This document shows, one piece after another, positions 52,276 through 59,669 of a DNA stretch of 64,000 bases. The position numbers and the translations under genes were made by a program. Location: assembly GCF_001245615.1 (NCBI RefSeq), contig NZ_CWKH01000002.1:496001-560000 (forward strand), in the 5' to 3' direction. The notes under the pieces are model-generated. The model searched no databases and had not been told where the DNA came from. It saw only the letters and a program-made list of their open reading frames with translations. Source of the DNA: Mycolicibacterium neworleansense (lineage in GTDB: Bacteria; Actinomycetota; Actinomycetes; Mycobacteriales; Mycobacteriaceae). The first letter of the stretch is position 1; every line of letters begins with the position of its first letter.

Positions 52276-52652
52276 CGTGACCGCCCGTCGGTGAACCGCT
52301 TGAGCGCCTGCCGCAGCTTCGTCGAGTCGTCGTCGACGATCTGCTCGAGGAAGAAGTTGAGGATCAGCTCGCTGTCACCGCCAGATTCGAACACGGTGCG
52401 CATCAGCTGCGCGGAGTGTTCCTCGCGGCTCATCACCGGCCGATAGCTGTAGGCCAGACCGACCTTCTCCCGCTGCAGCCATCCCTTTCGAAACAGGTTG
52501 TCCATGGTCGACATGACCGTGGTGTAGGCGATCTGGCGCTGGGTGACGAGCTCATCATGCACGCTGCGTACCGTGCAAGGCTCGGTACGCGACCAGAGCA
52601 CTTCCATCACCACAGCTTCGAGATCGCCAAATCCCGTTATTCCCATAACCAT
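52272..52652 (-). CDS. blaI: BlaI/MecI family repressor
   Basis: 126 aa. Winged HTH MGITGFGDLEAVVMEVLW, PCTVRSVHDELVTQRQIAYTTVMSTMDNLFRKGWLQRE, then AYSYRPVMSREEHSAQLM, and the C-terminal dimerisation helices, as in M. tuberculosis BlaI (Rv1846c). It represses cell-wall-antibiotic response genes until a BlaR-type protease removes it. An operator in its own promoter (52701-52726) is repeated in front of the nearby dsbA and L,D-transpeptidase genes. Confidence 0.93.
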   Translation of the reverse strand: MVMGITGFGDLEAVVMEVLWSRTEPCTVRSVHDELVTQRQIAYTTVMSTMDNLFRKGWLQREKVGLAYSYRPVMSREEHSAQLMRTVFESGGDSELILNFFLEQIVDDDSTKLRQALKRFTDGRSR

Positions 52653-52700
52653 TACCGCCCGCCAAGGTGCGCCGTCACCATTTCCCGGCCCCGCGCGTCG

Positions 52701-52726
52701 AACCTATGTAGCGCGATAGTAGCTGC
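52701..52726. promoter_or_regulatory. BlaI operator candidate (blaI promoter)
   Basis: AACCTATGTAGC (52701-52712), GCGATA, GTAGCTGC (52719-52726). The same two blocks with the same six-base gap occur at 54338-54363 (AACCTACGTAGC...GTAGCTAC). Lies ~50 bp upstream of the blaI start and just before the end of the ccdA-like gene. Confidence 0.65.
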
Positions 52727-52731
52727 TCTGC

Positions 52732-53574
52732 TCATTTCGTCGCGCTCCCGATCCCGGTGGCCCGCCGCCGCCACAAACGAATTGACCGCCACACGATGAG
52801 TGCGACCACCACGCCCAAGATCAGCCACGGATCACCGACGCTCGACGACAGCCGACCCAGCCAAACTTGCAGGTCGTACTGTGCGTCGACGGAAAGCAGG
52901 CCGCCGAGATTCGCGGTTCCGTCGGTGAACAGGAACACCCCACCGAGCATGATGAACGCCGCCCCGGTGAGCACAGAGGTGGTGTGTGTCTCCAGCGGGC
53001 CCAGACGCACCGGCCGGCCCCGAAGCCAGGTCCGCTTCGACAGCTCGAAGCGGTCCCACAACCACGCGAGCAGGAACAACGGCGCCGCCATCCCCAACGC
53101 ATACACGGCCATCAGCAGTGCCCCGTAGGCCGGGTCGGCACCCATCGCCGACATGGTCAGGACCGCGCCCAGCAGTGGTCCCGCGCAGAATCCGGCCAGG
53201 CCGTAAACAGCTCCGAGCACGAACACCGAGACCGTGCCGGAAATGTTGATCCGCCCGATCGTCCGCTGCACGAATGGCATGCCGAATCCCTTGCCCAGCA
53301 ATGTCATCAACCCGAAGGCGATCAGCGCCAGCCCACCGACGACGGTCACTTCGCCGCGATAGCGCGTAACCGCGCTGCCCAGCAGGCCAACACCGGCGCC
53401 CAGGGGCACCAGCACCACGCAGAGACCCACCCAGAACACGAGAGTACGTCGAATCAACAGCTGCGCCCGATCGAAGGCGTACGCGAAGAACGACGGCAGG
53501 AGCAGGGCTGAGCAGGGGCTGAGCAGCGAGGCCAGCCCGCCGAGGAAGGCTCCGAGCAGGCCGATACCGGTCAT
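52732..53574 (-). CDS. CcdA/DsbD-like membrane electron carrier
   Basis: 280 aa from the ATG at 53574, overlapping the dsbA-like stop by ATGA. Six membrane segments of the LysE/CcdA fold plus extra C-terminal segments. The redox cysteines are Cys21 (ASLLSPCSALLLPS) and Cys130 (GLAGFCAGPLLGAVL). It should carry electrons from cytosolic thioredoxin to an extracytoplasmic thioredoxin-fold protein, and the coupled DsbA-family gene upstream is the natural partner. Confidence 0.9.
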   Translation of the reverse strand: MTGIGLLGAFLGGLASLLSPCSALLLPSFFAYAFDRAQLLIRRTLVFWVGLCVVLVPLGAGVGLLGSAVTRYRGEVTVVGGLALIAFGLMTLLGKGFGMPFVQRTIGRINISGTVSVFVLGAVYGLAGFCAGPLLGAVLTMSAMGADPAYGALLMAVYALGMAAPLFLLAWLWDRFELSKRTWLRGRPVRLGPLETHTTSVLTGAAFIMLGGVFLFTDGTANLGGLLSVDAQYDLQVWLGRLSSSVGDPWLILGVVVALIVWRSIRLWRRRATGIGSATK

Positions 53575-54314
53575 CGAGCGGCCAGCGCCGCGTCGATGGC
53601 GCGCACGAACTCTTCGGTGGGCTGCGCCCCGAGCATCGGCACGTCGTTGATCAGGAATGCCGGAGTGCTGGGGACGCCGATTGCCGTGCCCCGGGCCAGA
53701 TCGGCATTGATCGCAGCGTCGAAGGTGTTTCCGCGCAGGCCGGCGGTGAATCTGCCGATATCGGGAACTCCTGCCTCCCTGGCGTACTCGATCAAGGCCG
53801 CGTCTGTCAGGTCCGCCTTCGATCGCTCTGGCGCGGCGGCGTAGACGGCCCGGTTGAACTCCCAGAACTTGCCCTGCTCGGCCGCCGCACGACCGGCACG
53901 CGCGGCTGACATCGACTGCGGGCCGAAGATCGGGAAGTCGCGCCACTCGATGCGCAGTTGGCCCGCATCGACGTAGCGCTTGACCAGCTCGGGCTCGATG
54001 TCACGGCTGAACTTGGCGCAGAACGGGCATCGATAGTCGGAGAACACCACCAATGCCACGGCCGCGTCGGTAGCGCCCAACGCAAGGGGGTCACCCGCCT
54101 GACGACGCTCCACCGGAGGTCGGCGACCGTCGAGGCTGCCGCCGGCCGCTTCGGCGTCGGACAGGGACGTCACCGACGGGCCGGTGGTGGGCGCGGCGGA
54201 GACCGCGTCGTCGCCCGGACGTATCAGCAGGTAAGCGATCAGCGCAGCCGCAATGACAACAAGCCCTCCGATGAAGACGAGGTCCTTGTTGACATTCTCT
54301 CGCCGTCCACTCAC
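53571..54314 (-). CDS. membrane-anchored DsbA-family thioredoxin
   Basis: 247 aa from GTG 54314, chosen because GGAGG lies seven bases upstream; the frame is open further. N-terminal anchor (~12-32, LVFIGGLVVIAAALIAYLLI), a linker, then a thioredoxin fold with the CxxC active site in FSDYRCPFCAKFSRDIEPEL, alpha-helical insert, and GVPSTPAFLINDVPMLGAQ with cis-Pro. It forms or reduces disulfides outside the membrane, and is coupled to the CcdA-like gene. The palindrome at 54338 lies just upstream, shared with the divergent L,D-transpeptidase. Confidence 0.92.
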   Translation of the reverse strand: MSGRRENVNKDLVFIGGLVVIAAALIAYLLIRPGDDAVSAAPTTGPSVTSLSDAEAAGGSLDGRRPPVERRQAGDPLALGATDAAVALVVFSDYRCPFCAKFSRDIEPELVKRYVDAGQLRIEWRDFPIFGPQSMSAARAGRAAAEQGKFWEFNRAVYAAAPERSKADLTDAALIEYAREAGVPDIGRFTAGLRGNTFDAAINADLARGTAIGVPSTPAFLINDVPMLGAQPTEEFVRAIDAALAAR

Positions 54315-54337
54315 CGCGCACCTCCATGCTAGCCTCA

Positions 54338-54366
54338 AACCTACGTAGCTACGCCGTAGCTACGTA
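54338..54366. promoter_or_regulatory. BlaI operator candidate (dsbA/ldt promoter)
   Basis: TACGTAGCTACG (54342-54353), C, CGTAGCTACGTA (54355-54366): a perfect palindrome with 12-base arms. It contains the AACCTAYGTAGC-N6-GTAGCTRC arrangement seen before blaI. Located in the gap between the divergent dsbA-ccdA operon and the L,D-transpeptidase, so it can control both. Confidence 0.75.
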
Positions 54367-54406
54367 TTCCGTTCTAGCACACCGCGTCACCAGCGCGCAG
54401 GAGCAG

Positions 54407-55378
54407 ATGGGAGACGCCGGGATGCCAGCGAGTTCACCCCAAAAACGGCCGGCGCCGATCCTGTCGGCACTCGCCCTGATCGTCATTTCCACCGTCAGCG
54501 CGAGTTGGTGGCGCCCCAGCGCCCCCTCGGGCCCGGTCGCCTACACATTGGCCACGTCAAACGAGAAAGCTCAGGTCAGCTTCACCGCGACGTCGGGCGC
54601 CAAGCTGGTCGACGGCGGGACCTACGGTGTCGGCACCGTCATCGTGGCCAACTTCGACGAACCGGTGGCCGACCGCGGCGCCGCGGAGAGACAGCTGTCA
54701 GTCAAGACCGTTCCGCCCGTTGACGGCTCGTGGTATTGGATGGACAACCAGCGCGCCCACTGGCGACCGCAGCGCTACTACAGCCCGGGCACCGAGGTCG
54801 TCGCCGCCGCGAACAGCCGAAGTACGGATGACTCCGCAGGCCAAAGTGGCAGTCGAGTTTCTTTCCGGGTCGGAGAATCTCACGTATCCATCGCCGACGA
54901 CGCCACCAAGCAGATCCGCGTTTACCGCAATGACGAGCTGGTCCGCACCATCCCGACCTCCATGGGCATGGGAGGATCCGAAACCGTTGCAGGTAAGACG
55001 ATTTCGTTCTGGACCCAGCCCGGCGTCTATACGGTGATGGACAAAGCCGGCACCGTCGTCATGGACTCCTCCACCTACGGGCTTCCGGTCGCTTCACGGC
55101 TCGGATACAAGTTGACCGTCAGCAATGCGGTGCGGCTCACCAACAGCGGGATCTACGTCCACCAACTCGACAGCACGATCTGGGCGCAAGGCAAGACCAA
55201 CACGTCGCACGGTTGCCTGAACGTCAACGCCGACAACGGGCGGTGGTTCTACGAATTCTCTCAACCCGGAGATGTCTTCGAAGTACGCAACACCGGGGGC
55301 GACCCATTGCCCGTTTGGCAGAACGGCGACTGGAGCGTCACGTGGGAACAGTGGCTCAGGGGCAGCGCCCTGCGGTGA
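54407..55378 (+). CDS. L,D-transpeptidase (YkuD) with Ig-like domain
   Basis: 323 aa from ATG 54407 (AGGAG just upstream). Signal anchor at ~17-36 (PILSALALIVISTVSASWW), an Ig-like domain (AQVSFTATSGAKLVDGGTYG, then VIVANFDEPVADRGAAER), and a YkuD catalytic domain with the motif IYVHQLDSTIW-x7-TSHGCLNVN; catalytic Cys270. It makes 3-3 crosslinks in mycobacterial peptidoglycan and is the target of carbapenems. Sits beside blaI-blaR and behind a likely BlaI operator. Confidence 0.93.
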   Translation: MGDAGMPASSPQKRPAPILSALALIVISTVSASWWRPSAPSGPVAYTLATSNEKAQVSFTATSGAKLVDGGTYGVGTVIVANFDEPVADRGAAERQLSVKTVPPVDGSWYWMDNQRAHWRPQRYYSPGTEVVAAANSRSTDDSAGQSGSRVSFRVGESHVSIADDATKQIRVYRNDELVRTIPTSMGMGGSETVAGKTISFWTQPGVYTVMDKAGTVVMDSSTYGLPVASRLGYKLTVSNAVRLTNSGIYVHQLDSTIWAQGKTNTSHGCLNVNADNGRWFYEFSQPGDVFEVRNTGGDPLPVWQNGDWSVTWEQWLRGSALR

Positions 55379-55658
55379 CGGCCAGTAGGTGAGCGCAGGC
55401 CCCAGACGTTCCGCCGTTGACGTGGACATACCGGTGATCGGACGGTCCCCGATCTCGTCGATTTCGACGTCCGGGGGTTGCTCTGGCACCGGCATGAGAA
55501 CCTCTCTCGCCCCCTCCAGATCCGAACATTCCACCTGTGACCTGGGCCACTGCCGGCCTCACGGCCATACCGTGGCGTTTTGTGAGTTTGGACAATCGTT
55601 AACATCGAAGCGCTACTCACCCGAGGGGCCAGCCCACACGACCCACAGGACGCTTGAT

Positions 55659-57092
55659 TTGAACTCGCCAGAACTCGCCCACTGGAATGCCCAAGAAGCA
55701 CTCGCGGAGGCGATGATCCCGATCATCGGAACCCTGCACCGGGCGAAGGGCGTGACGGTTCTGCTGCACAGCCGGTCGCTGGTGAACAAGTCCGTCATCA
55801 GCATCTTGCGGACACACCGCTTTGCGCGGCAGGTGGGCGGCGACGAACTCTCGGTCGAAGAGACCTTCCCCTTCCTGCAGGCACTGGCCGACCTGGACCT
55901 GGGCCCGTCGAAGATCGACCTGGGCCTGCTGGTGATGGCCTACCGCGCCAGCGATGGCCAGCTGTCCGTCCCCGAGTTCACCGCGCAGGCGCTCAGCGAC
56001 GTGACCGGCGACAACAAGAGCGAACCGCAGGGCCCGCGGGATGTGGTGCTCTACGGGTTCGGCCGCATCGGCCGGCTCGTCGCACGCCTGCTCATCGAGA
56101 AGGCCGGCTCGGGCAACGGCCTGAACCTGCGCGCCGTCGTGATCCGCAGCAACGGGCACGGGGACCTGGCCAAGCGGGCGTCGTTGCTGCGCCGCGACTC
56201 GGTCCACGGCCAGTTCAACGGCTCGATCAAGGTCGACACCGAGAACAACTGCCTCATCGCCAACGGCAACGTCATCAAGTTCATCCACAGCGATGACCCG
56301 GCCTCGGTCGACTACACCGAGTACGGCATCGACAACGCGATCCTGATCGACAACACCGGCAAGTGGCGTGACCGTGACGGTCTGTCCAAGCACCTGCGCC
56401 CCGGAATCGCGAAGGTTCTGCTGACCGCACCGGGCAAGGGCGACGTGCCCAACATCGTGCACGGGGTCAACCATCGCACCCTCGACCTCGAACAGCAGAT
56501 CTTCTCGTGTGCATCGTGCACCACCAACGCGATCGTCCCGCCATTGAAGGCGATGGACGACGAGTACGGCGTCGCGCGCTGTCACGTCGAGACCGTGCAC
56601 TCATTCACCAACGACCAGAACCTGTTGGACAACTACCACAAGGCCGACCGCCGGGGCCGGTCCGCGCCGTTCAACCTGGTCCTCACCGAGACCGGTGCGG
56701 CCTCCGCCGTCGCCAAGGCGATGCCGGACCTGAAGGCCAAGATCAGCGGCAGTTCGATTCGCGTCCCCACCCCGGATGTCTCGGTGGCGATCCTGAACAT
56801 GCAGCTGAACAAGCCGACCACCAAGGAGGGCGTCCTGGAGTACCTGCGCCAGGCGTCCTTGTCAGGACCGTTGAGCCGCAACCTCGACTACACCGCCGCG
56901 ACCGACGCCGTGTCCAGCGACTTCATCGGCTCACGCGCGGCGAGCATCATCGACGCCAACGCGACGATCGTCGACGAGGACAACGTGATCCTCTACGTCT
57001 GGTACGACAACGAATTCGGCTACTCGTCTCAGGTGGTGCGCACCGTGCAGTACCTGTCGGGAATCGAGTACCCGACGTACCCGCGGATGTGA
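55659..57092 (+). CDS. glyceraldehyde-3-phosphate dehydrogenase, long GapB type
   Basis: 477 aa if it starts at the TTG 55659 (AGGA eight bases upstream), the usual ~480-aa size of this class. Residues 1-~125 are an extra N-terminal domain (ELAHWNAQEALAEAMIPIIG, RAKGVTVLLHSRSLVNKSVI) found in GapB-type enzymes. Then NAD fold VVLYGFGRIGRLVARLL, catalytic Cys287 in CASCTTNAIVPPL, and ILYVWYDNEFGYSSQVVRTV at the end. Probably favours gluconeogenesis or an alternative cofactor. The 280-bp upstream gap has no gene. Confidence 0.9.
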   Translation: MNSPELAHWNAQEALAEAMIPIIGTLHRAKGVTVLLHSRSLVNKSVISILRTHRFARQVGGDELSVEETFPFLQALADLDLGPSKIDLGLLVMAYRASDGQLSVPEFTAQALSDVTGDNKSEPQGPRDVVLYGFGRIGRLVARLLIEKAGSGNGLNLRAVVIRSNGHGDLAKRASLLRRDSVHGQFNGSIKVDTENNCLIANGNVIKFIHSDDPASVDYTEYGIDNAILIDNTGKWRDRDGLSKHLRPGIAKVLLTAPGKGDVPNIVHGVNHRTLDLEQQIFSCASCTTNAIVPPLKAMDDEYGVARCHVETVHSFTNDQNLLDNYHKADRRGRSAPFNLVLTETGAASAVAKAMPDLKAKISGSSIRVPTPDVSVAILNMQLNKPTTKEGVLEYLRQASLSGPLSRNLDYTAATDAVSSDFIGSRAASIIDANATIVDEDNVILYVWYDNEFGYSSQVVRTVQYLSGIEYPTYPRM

Positions 57093-57198
57093 TCTGAGCG
57101 CGCCGGTATTCGACTCGGCGCAATCGTCATGTCGGCTCAGCGGTATCGGCCTGTCCGGGGTCGCCCGACCTGGCCCGGCACATTGCCCGACCGTTGTT

Positions 57199-59499
57199 TC
57201 AGCGAGATTCACCATCAGCGGCGATCGGCTGTCCCGGACACGCCTCGATGTAGTCGAGTTCGGGCGAGACCCACTCGTTCCACTGCTCGTGACTCATGTT
57301 GTGGGTGATCTTCGCGCACAATGCATCCGGCGATCCCGTGGGCACCGTCCACATCCGCAGCGTGTTGTCCATACTTGCCGTGGCCAAGGTCGTGTCGTCC
57401 GGGCTGAAGGCCGTGGCCAGCACCATCGACCGGTGTCCGGTCAACGGGGCACCGAGCTGCTCGCGGGTGTTCACATCCCACAGCCGAACGGTGCCGTCGC
57501 CACTCCCGACCGCGAGCAGTGCTCCGCTCCAACTGAACTGCATGGTCGTTGCCGGCGACGTGACCGGTATGGGCTCCCCGACAGGTTGGGAGGTCGCGGT
57601 GTCCCACAGCCACACCGCACTCTGAGTGTTGTCGGTGCCGCCCTGGGTCCCCGCCGCCAGGTGGGCACCGTCGGGACTGAATTCGGCAGTGATGACCAAG
57701 CCGGAGGCCTTGACCTGGCCACGGCTCTTGCCGGTTTCGACGTCCCAGAAGGTAATGGTCGATTCCGCGCCTGTGGTCGCCAGTGTCTTGCCGTCCGGGC
57801 TGAAGTAGAAGCCGAGGAAGCCTCCCGGCCAGATCGGCGCACCCACCGGAGTCATGTTCTCGTCGAAAACCTGAATGCCGTTGCGCGCCACTCGCATGGC
57901 GATGCGAGGCGGAGTAGCAATCCACGAAGCGCTCTGCAGCATCTGGTCATCGGGCATGGCCAGGGGATCCCCGACAGGTTTCGCGTTGTCGGCGTCCCAG
58001 AGCCGCAGGTTGGTGGCCCCGGTGGACAGCAATCGGTGGTCTCCCACCCAGTACAACGACTCGACGTCGGGATCGTCGACGCGCTTGACCTGGCCGATTT
58101 CTCGCCTGGTGGCAACGTCCCACACGCGCGCCGTCCGATCGCGACCGCCGGACCGGATCTGCCGGCCGTCGTCGGAGAATCTCACCGAGTTGACCATGTC
58201 TTGATGCCCTACCAACGGCTGTCCGCTGCCGGCATCCCAGATGCGCAATGTGCGGTCGCCGGCGCCGGAGGCCAGTCTCAGCCCGTCGGGGCTGAACGCG
58301 ACCGTCTCGACCGTGGCGCGATGTCCGGTGAGGGTACCCACAACGCTGCCCGTCGCCGGATCCCACAACCGAATGGTGTTGTCGCTGCAACCGGCAGCCA
58401 ACCGGCTGCCGTCCGGGCTGAACGCCAGGGCGGGCACCGCAGCTTCCGACCGCAGCGGTACTCCGGCCGGCTTTCCGTCGGCCACCTCCCACATCCGGAT
58501 GGTCTTGTCGGCGCCGCTTGACGCGATCCGGCTGCCGTCGGGGCTGAACGCCACGCTCATGACCGCCGCTTCGTGACCGCGCATCGGCGCCCCGACCGGT
58601 TGCCCCGTGCCGGCATCCCACAACCGCACCGTGTCGTCGAAGCCGGCCGACGCGATCTGACGACCGTCGGGGCTGAACGCCACGCTCATGACCGCCGCTT
58701 CGTGACCGCGCATCGGCGCACCGATCGGCCGCCCGGTGCCGGCATCCCACAACCGCACCGTCGCATCCGAACCTCCCGAGGCGATTCTCTTGCCGTCCGG
58801 GCTGAACGCCACACGGGTAACGCCGCCGTCGCTGCGCAGGGGCTGGCCGATCGGTTGCCCGGTATCGGCATCCCACATACGCAGGGTCGCGTCGGGGCTG
58901 CCGGATGCGATCCGGCTGCCGTCGGGGCTGAACGCGAGGCCGATCACCATCTTGTTGTGGCCGCGCATGGGAGCACCGATCGGCTGGCCAGTTTCGGTAT
59001 CCCACAACCGCACCGTCGCATCCGCACCACCCGAGGCGATCCTCTTGCCGTCCGGGCTGAACGCCACAGACACGACCTGCGACGAGGTGTCGATCAGTTT
59101 GAGCGTGTCGCGCTCACGCTGCTGCGCGACCCGGAGGTAATCGTCCCCGTCGAGGCCGGCGCCAATCACCTTGGCGGCCAGCAACTTCTGCATGGCCACC
59201 ACATCGTTGGTGTTCCCGGTGGTCATACCGTCGAGGTCGAGCTGTGCCTCCGCGTATAGCCGCGCGGCAGTCGCGTCGCGGAACTGGGCCGCAGCATCGT
59301 CGCGCTGGACCTTGAACGCCCAGCCGAACGCCGCCGCCACGCCTACGGCAACGACTGTCACAAGACCGAGCAGGACGCGCACCAGGTTGGCGCGGTTTGG
59401 CGTCGTCCACGCCGACCGCGGTGCGGCGGGATGCTGGTCGGCGGCCGGTGAATCATCTACGCCCGGCGGCATAGCCGCATCGAATCGACTGCTTTCCAT
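57199..59499 (-). CDS. membrane-anchored WD40-repeat protein
   Basis: 766 aa. One membrane segment (~40-62, VRVLLGLVTVVAVGVAAAFGWAF), a short helical stretch, and 14 WD40 repeats (enough for two seven-blade propellers), then a C-terminal tail with LCAKITHNMSHEQWNEWVS and LDYIEAC. Repeats 9 and 10 are degenerate. It lacks TIR and NTPase domains but otherwise matches the C-terminal half of the divergent TIR-STAND gene, including the tail. It may be a scaffold or decoy sensor. Expected topology is N-in with propellers outside. Confidence 0.9.
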   Translation of the reverse strand: MESSRFDAAMPPGVDDSPAADQHPAAPRSAWTTPNRANLVRVLLGLVTVVAVGVAAAFGWAFKVQRDDAAAQFRDATAARLYAEAQLDLDGMTTGNTNDVVAMQKLLAAKVIGAGLDGDDYLRVAQQRERDTLKLIDTSSQVVSVAFSPDGKRIASGGADATVRLWDTETGQPIGAPMRGHNKMVIGLAFSPDGSRIASGSPDATLRMWDADTGQPIGQPLRSDGGVTRVAFSPDGKRIASGGSDATVRLWDAGTGRPIGAPMRGHEAAVMSVAFSPDGRQIASAGFDDTVRLWDAGTGQPVGAPMRGHEAAVMSVAFSPDGSRIASSGADKTIRMWEVADGKPAGVPLRSEAAVPALAFSPDGSRLAAGCSDNTIRLWDPATGSVVGTLTGHRATVETVAFSPDGLRLASGAGDRTLRIWDAGSGQPLVGHQDMVNSVRFSDDGRQIRSGGRDRTARVWDVATRREIGQVKRVDDPDVESLYWVGDHRLLSTGATNLRLWDADNAKPVGDPLAMPDDQMLQSASWIATPPRIAMRVARNGIQVFDENMTPVGAPIWPGGFLGFYFSPDGKTLATTGAESTITFWDVETGKSRGQVKASGLVITAEFSPDGAHLAAGTQGGTDNTQSAVWLWDTATSQPVGEPIPVTSPATTMQFSWSGALLAVGSGDGTVRLWDVNTREQLGAPLTGHRSMVLATAFSPDDTTLATASMDNTLRMWTVPTGSPDALCAKITHNMSHEQWNEWVSPELDYIEACPGQPIAADGESR
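58535..58719 (-). repeat. 56-bp exact repeat within WD40 gene
   Basis: 58535-58590 and 58664-58719 are identical, 129 bp (43 codons, one WD repeat) apart. Together with the very similar flanks this shows recent duplication or gene conversion of blades within the propeller. Confidence 0.85.
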
Positions 59500-59533
59500 A
59501 TGCCTACGGTGCTCGCCTGTTCCCGAGGGGGCG

Positions 59534-59551
59534 TGAGTAGTCGGCTACTCG
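59534..59551. promoter_or_regulatory. 18-bp palindrome CGRGTAG-N4-CTACYCG, copy near WD40 gene
   Basis: TGAGTAG, TCGG, CTACTCG: arms differ at one base. 35 bp upstream of the start of the minus-strand WD40 gene (59499) and 119 bp before the TIR-STAND GTG (59670). Confidence 0.65.
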
Positions 59552-59589
59552 AATTGGCCAGGCCATCTACCCGGTCACCCCCGCACATT

Positions 59590-59607
59590 CGGGTAGTCGA
59601 CTACCCG
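59590..59607. promoter_or_regulatory. 18-bp palindrome CGRGTAG-N4-CTACYCG, copy near TIR-STAND gene
   Basis: CGGGTAG, TCGA, CTACCCG: a perfect palindrome of 18 bp. 63 bp before the TIR-STAND GTG; 56 bp centre to centre from the copy at 59534. Confidence 0.7.
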
Positions 59608-59669
59608 TGTCGCCGGACGCGTGCGGTCGTAGCGTCCTGTCGAAGGGAGATCGTCGTCAGGAGGGTGCG

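Noticed and set aside
55094..55534. 146-codon minus-strand frame in the gap before GAPDH
   Set aside because: Mostly antisense to the L,D-transpeptidase; no motif and no ribosome site, so the gap is left as non-coding upstream region.
57110..57145. Possible hairpin after the GAPDH gene (GCGCCG/CGGCGC)
   Set aside because: Six-base stem with a ten-base loop and no T run; too weak to call a terminator.
57289..58521. 410-codon open frame on the plus strand with internal repeats
   Set aside because: The repeats are the reverse strand of WD40 blades; not an independent repeat protein.
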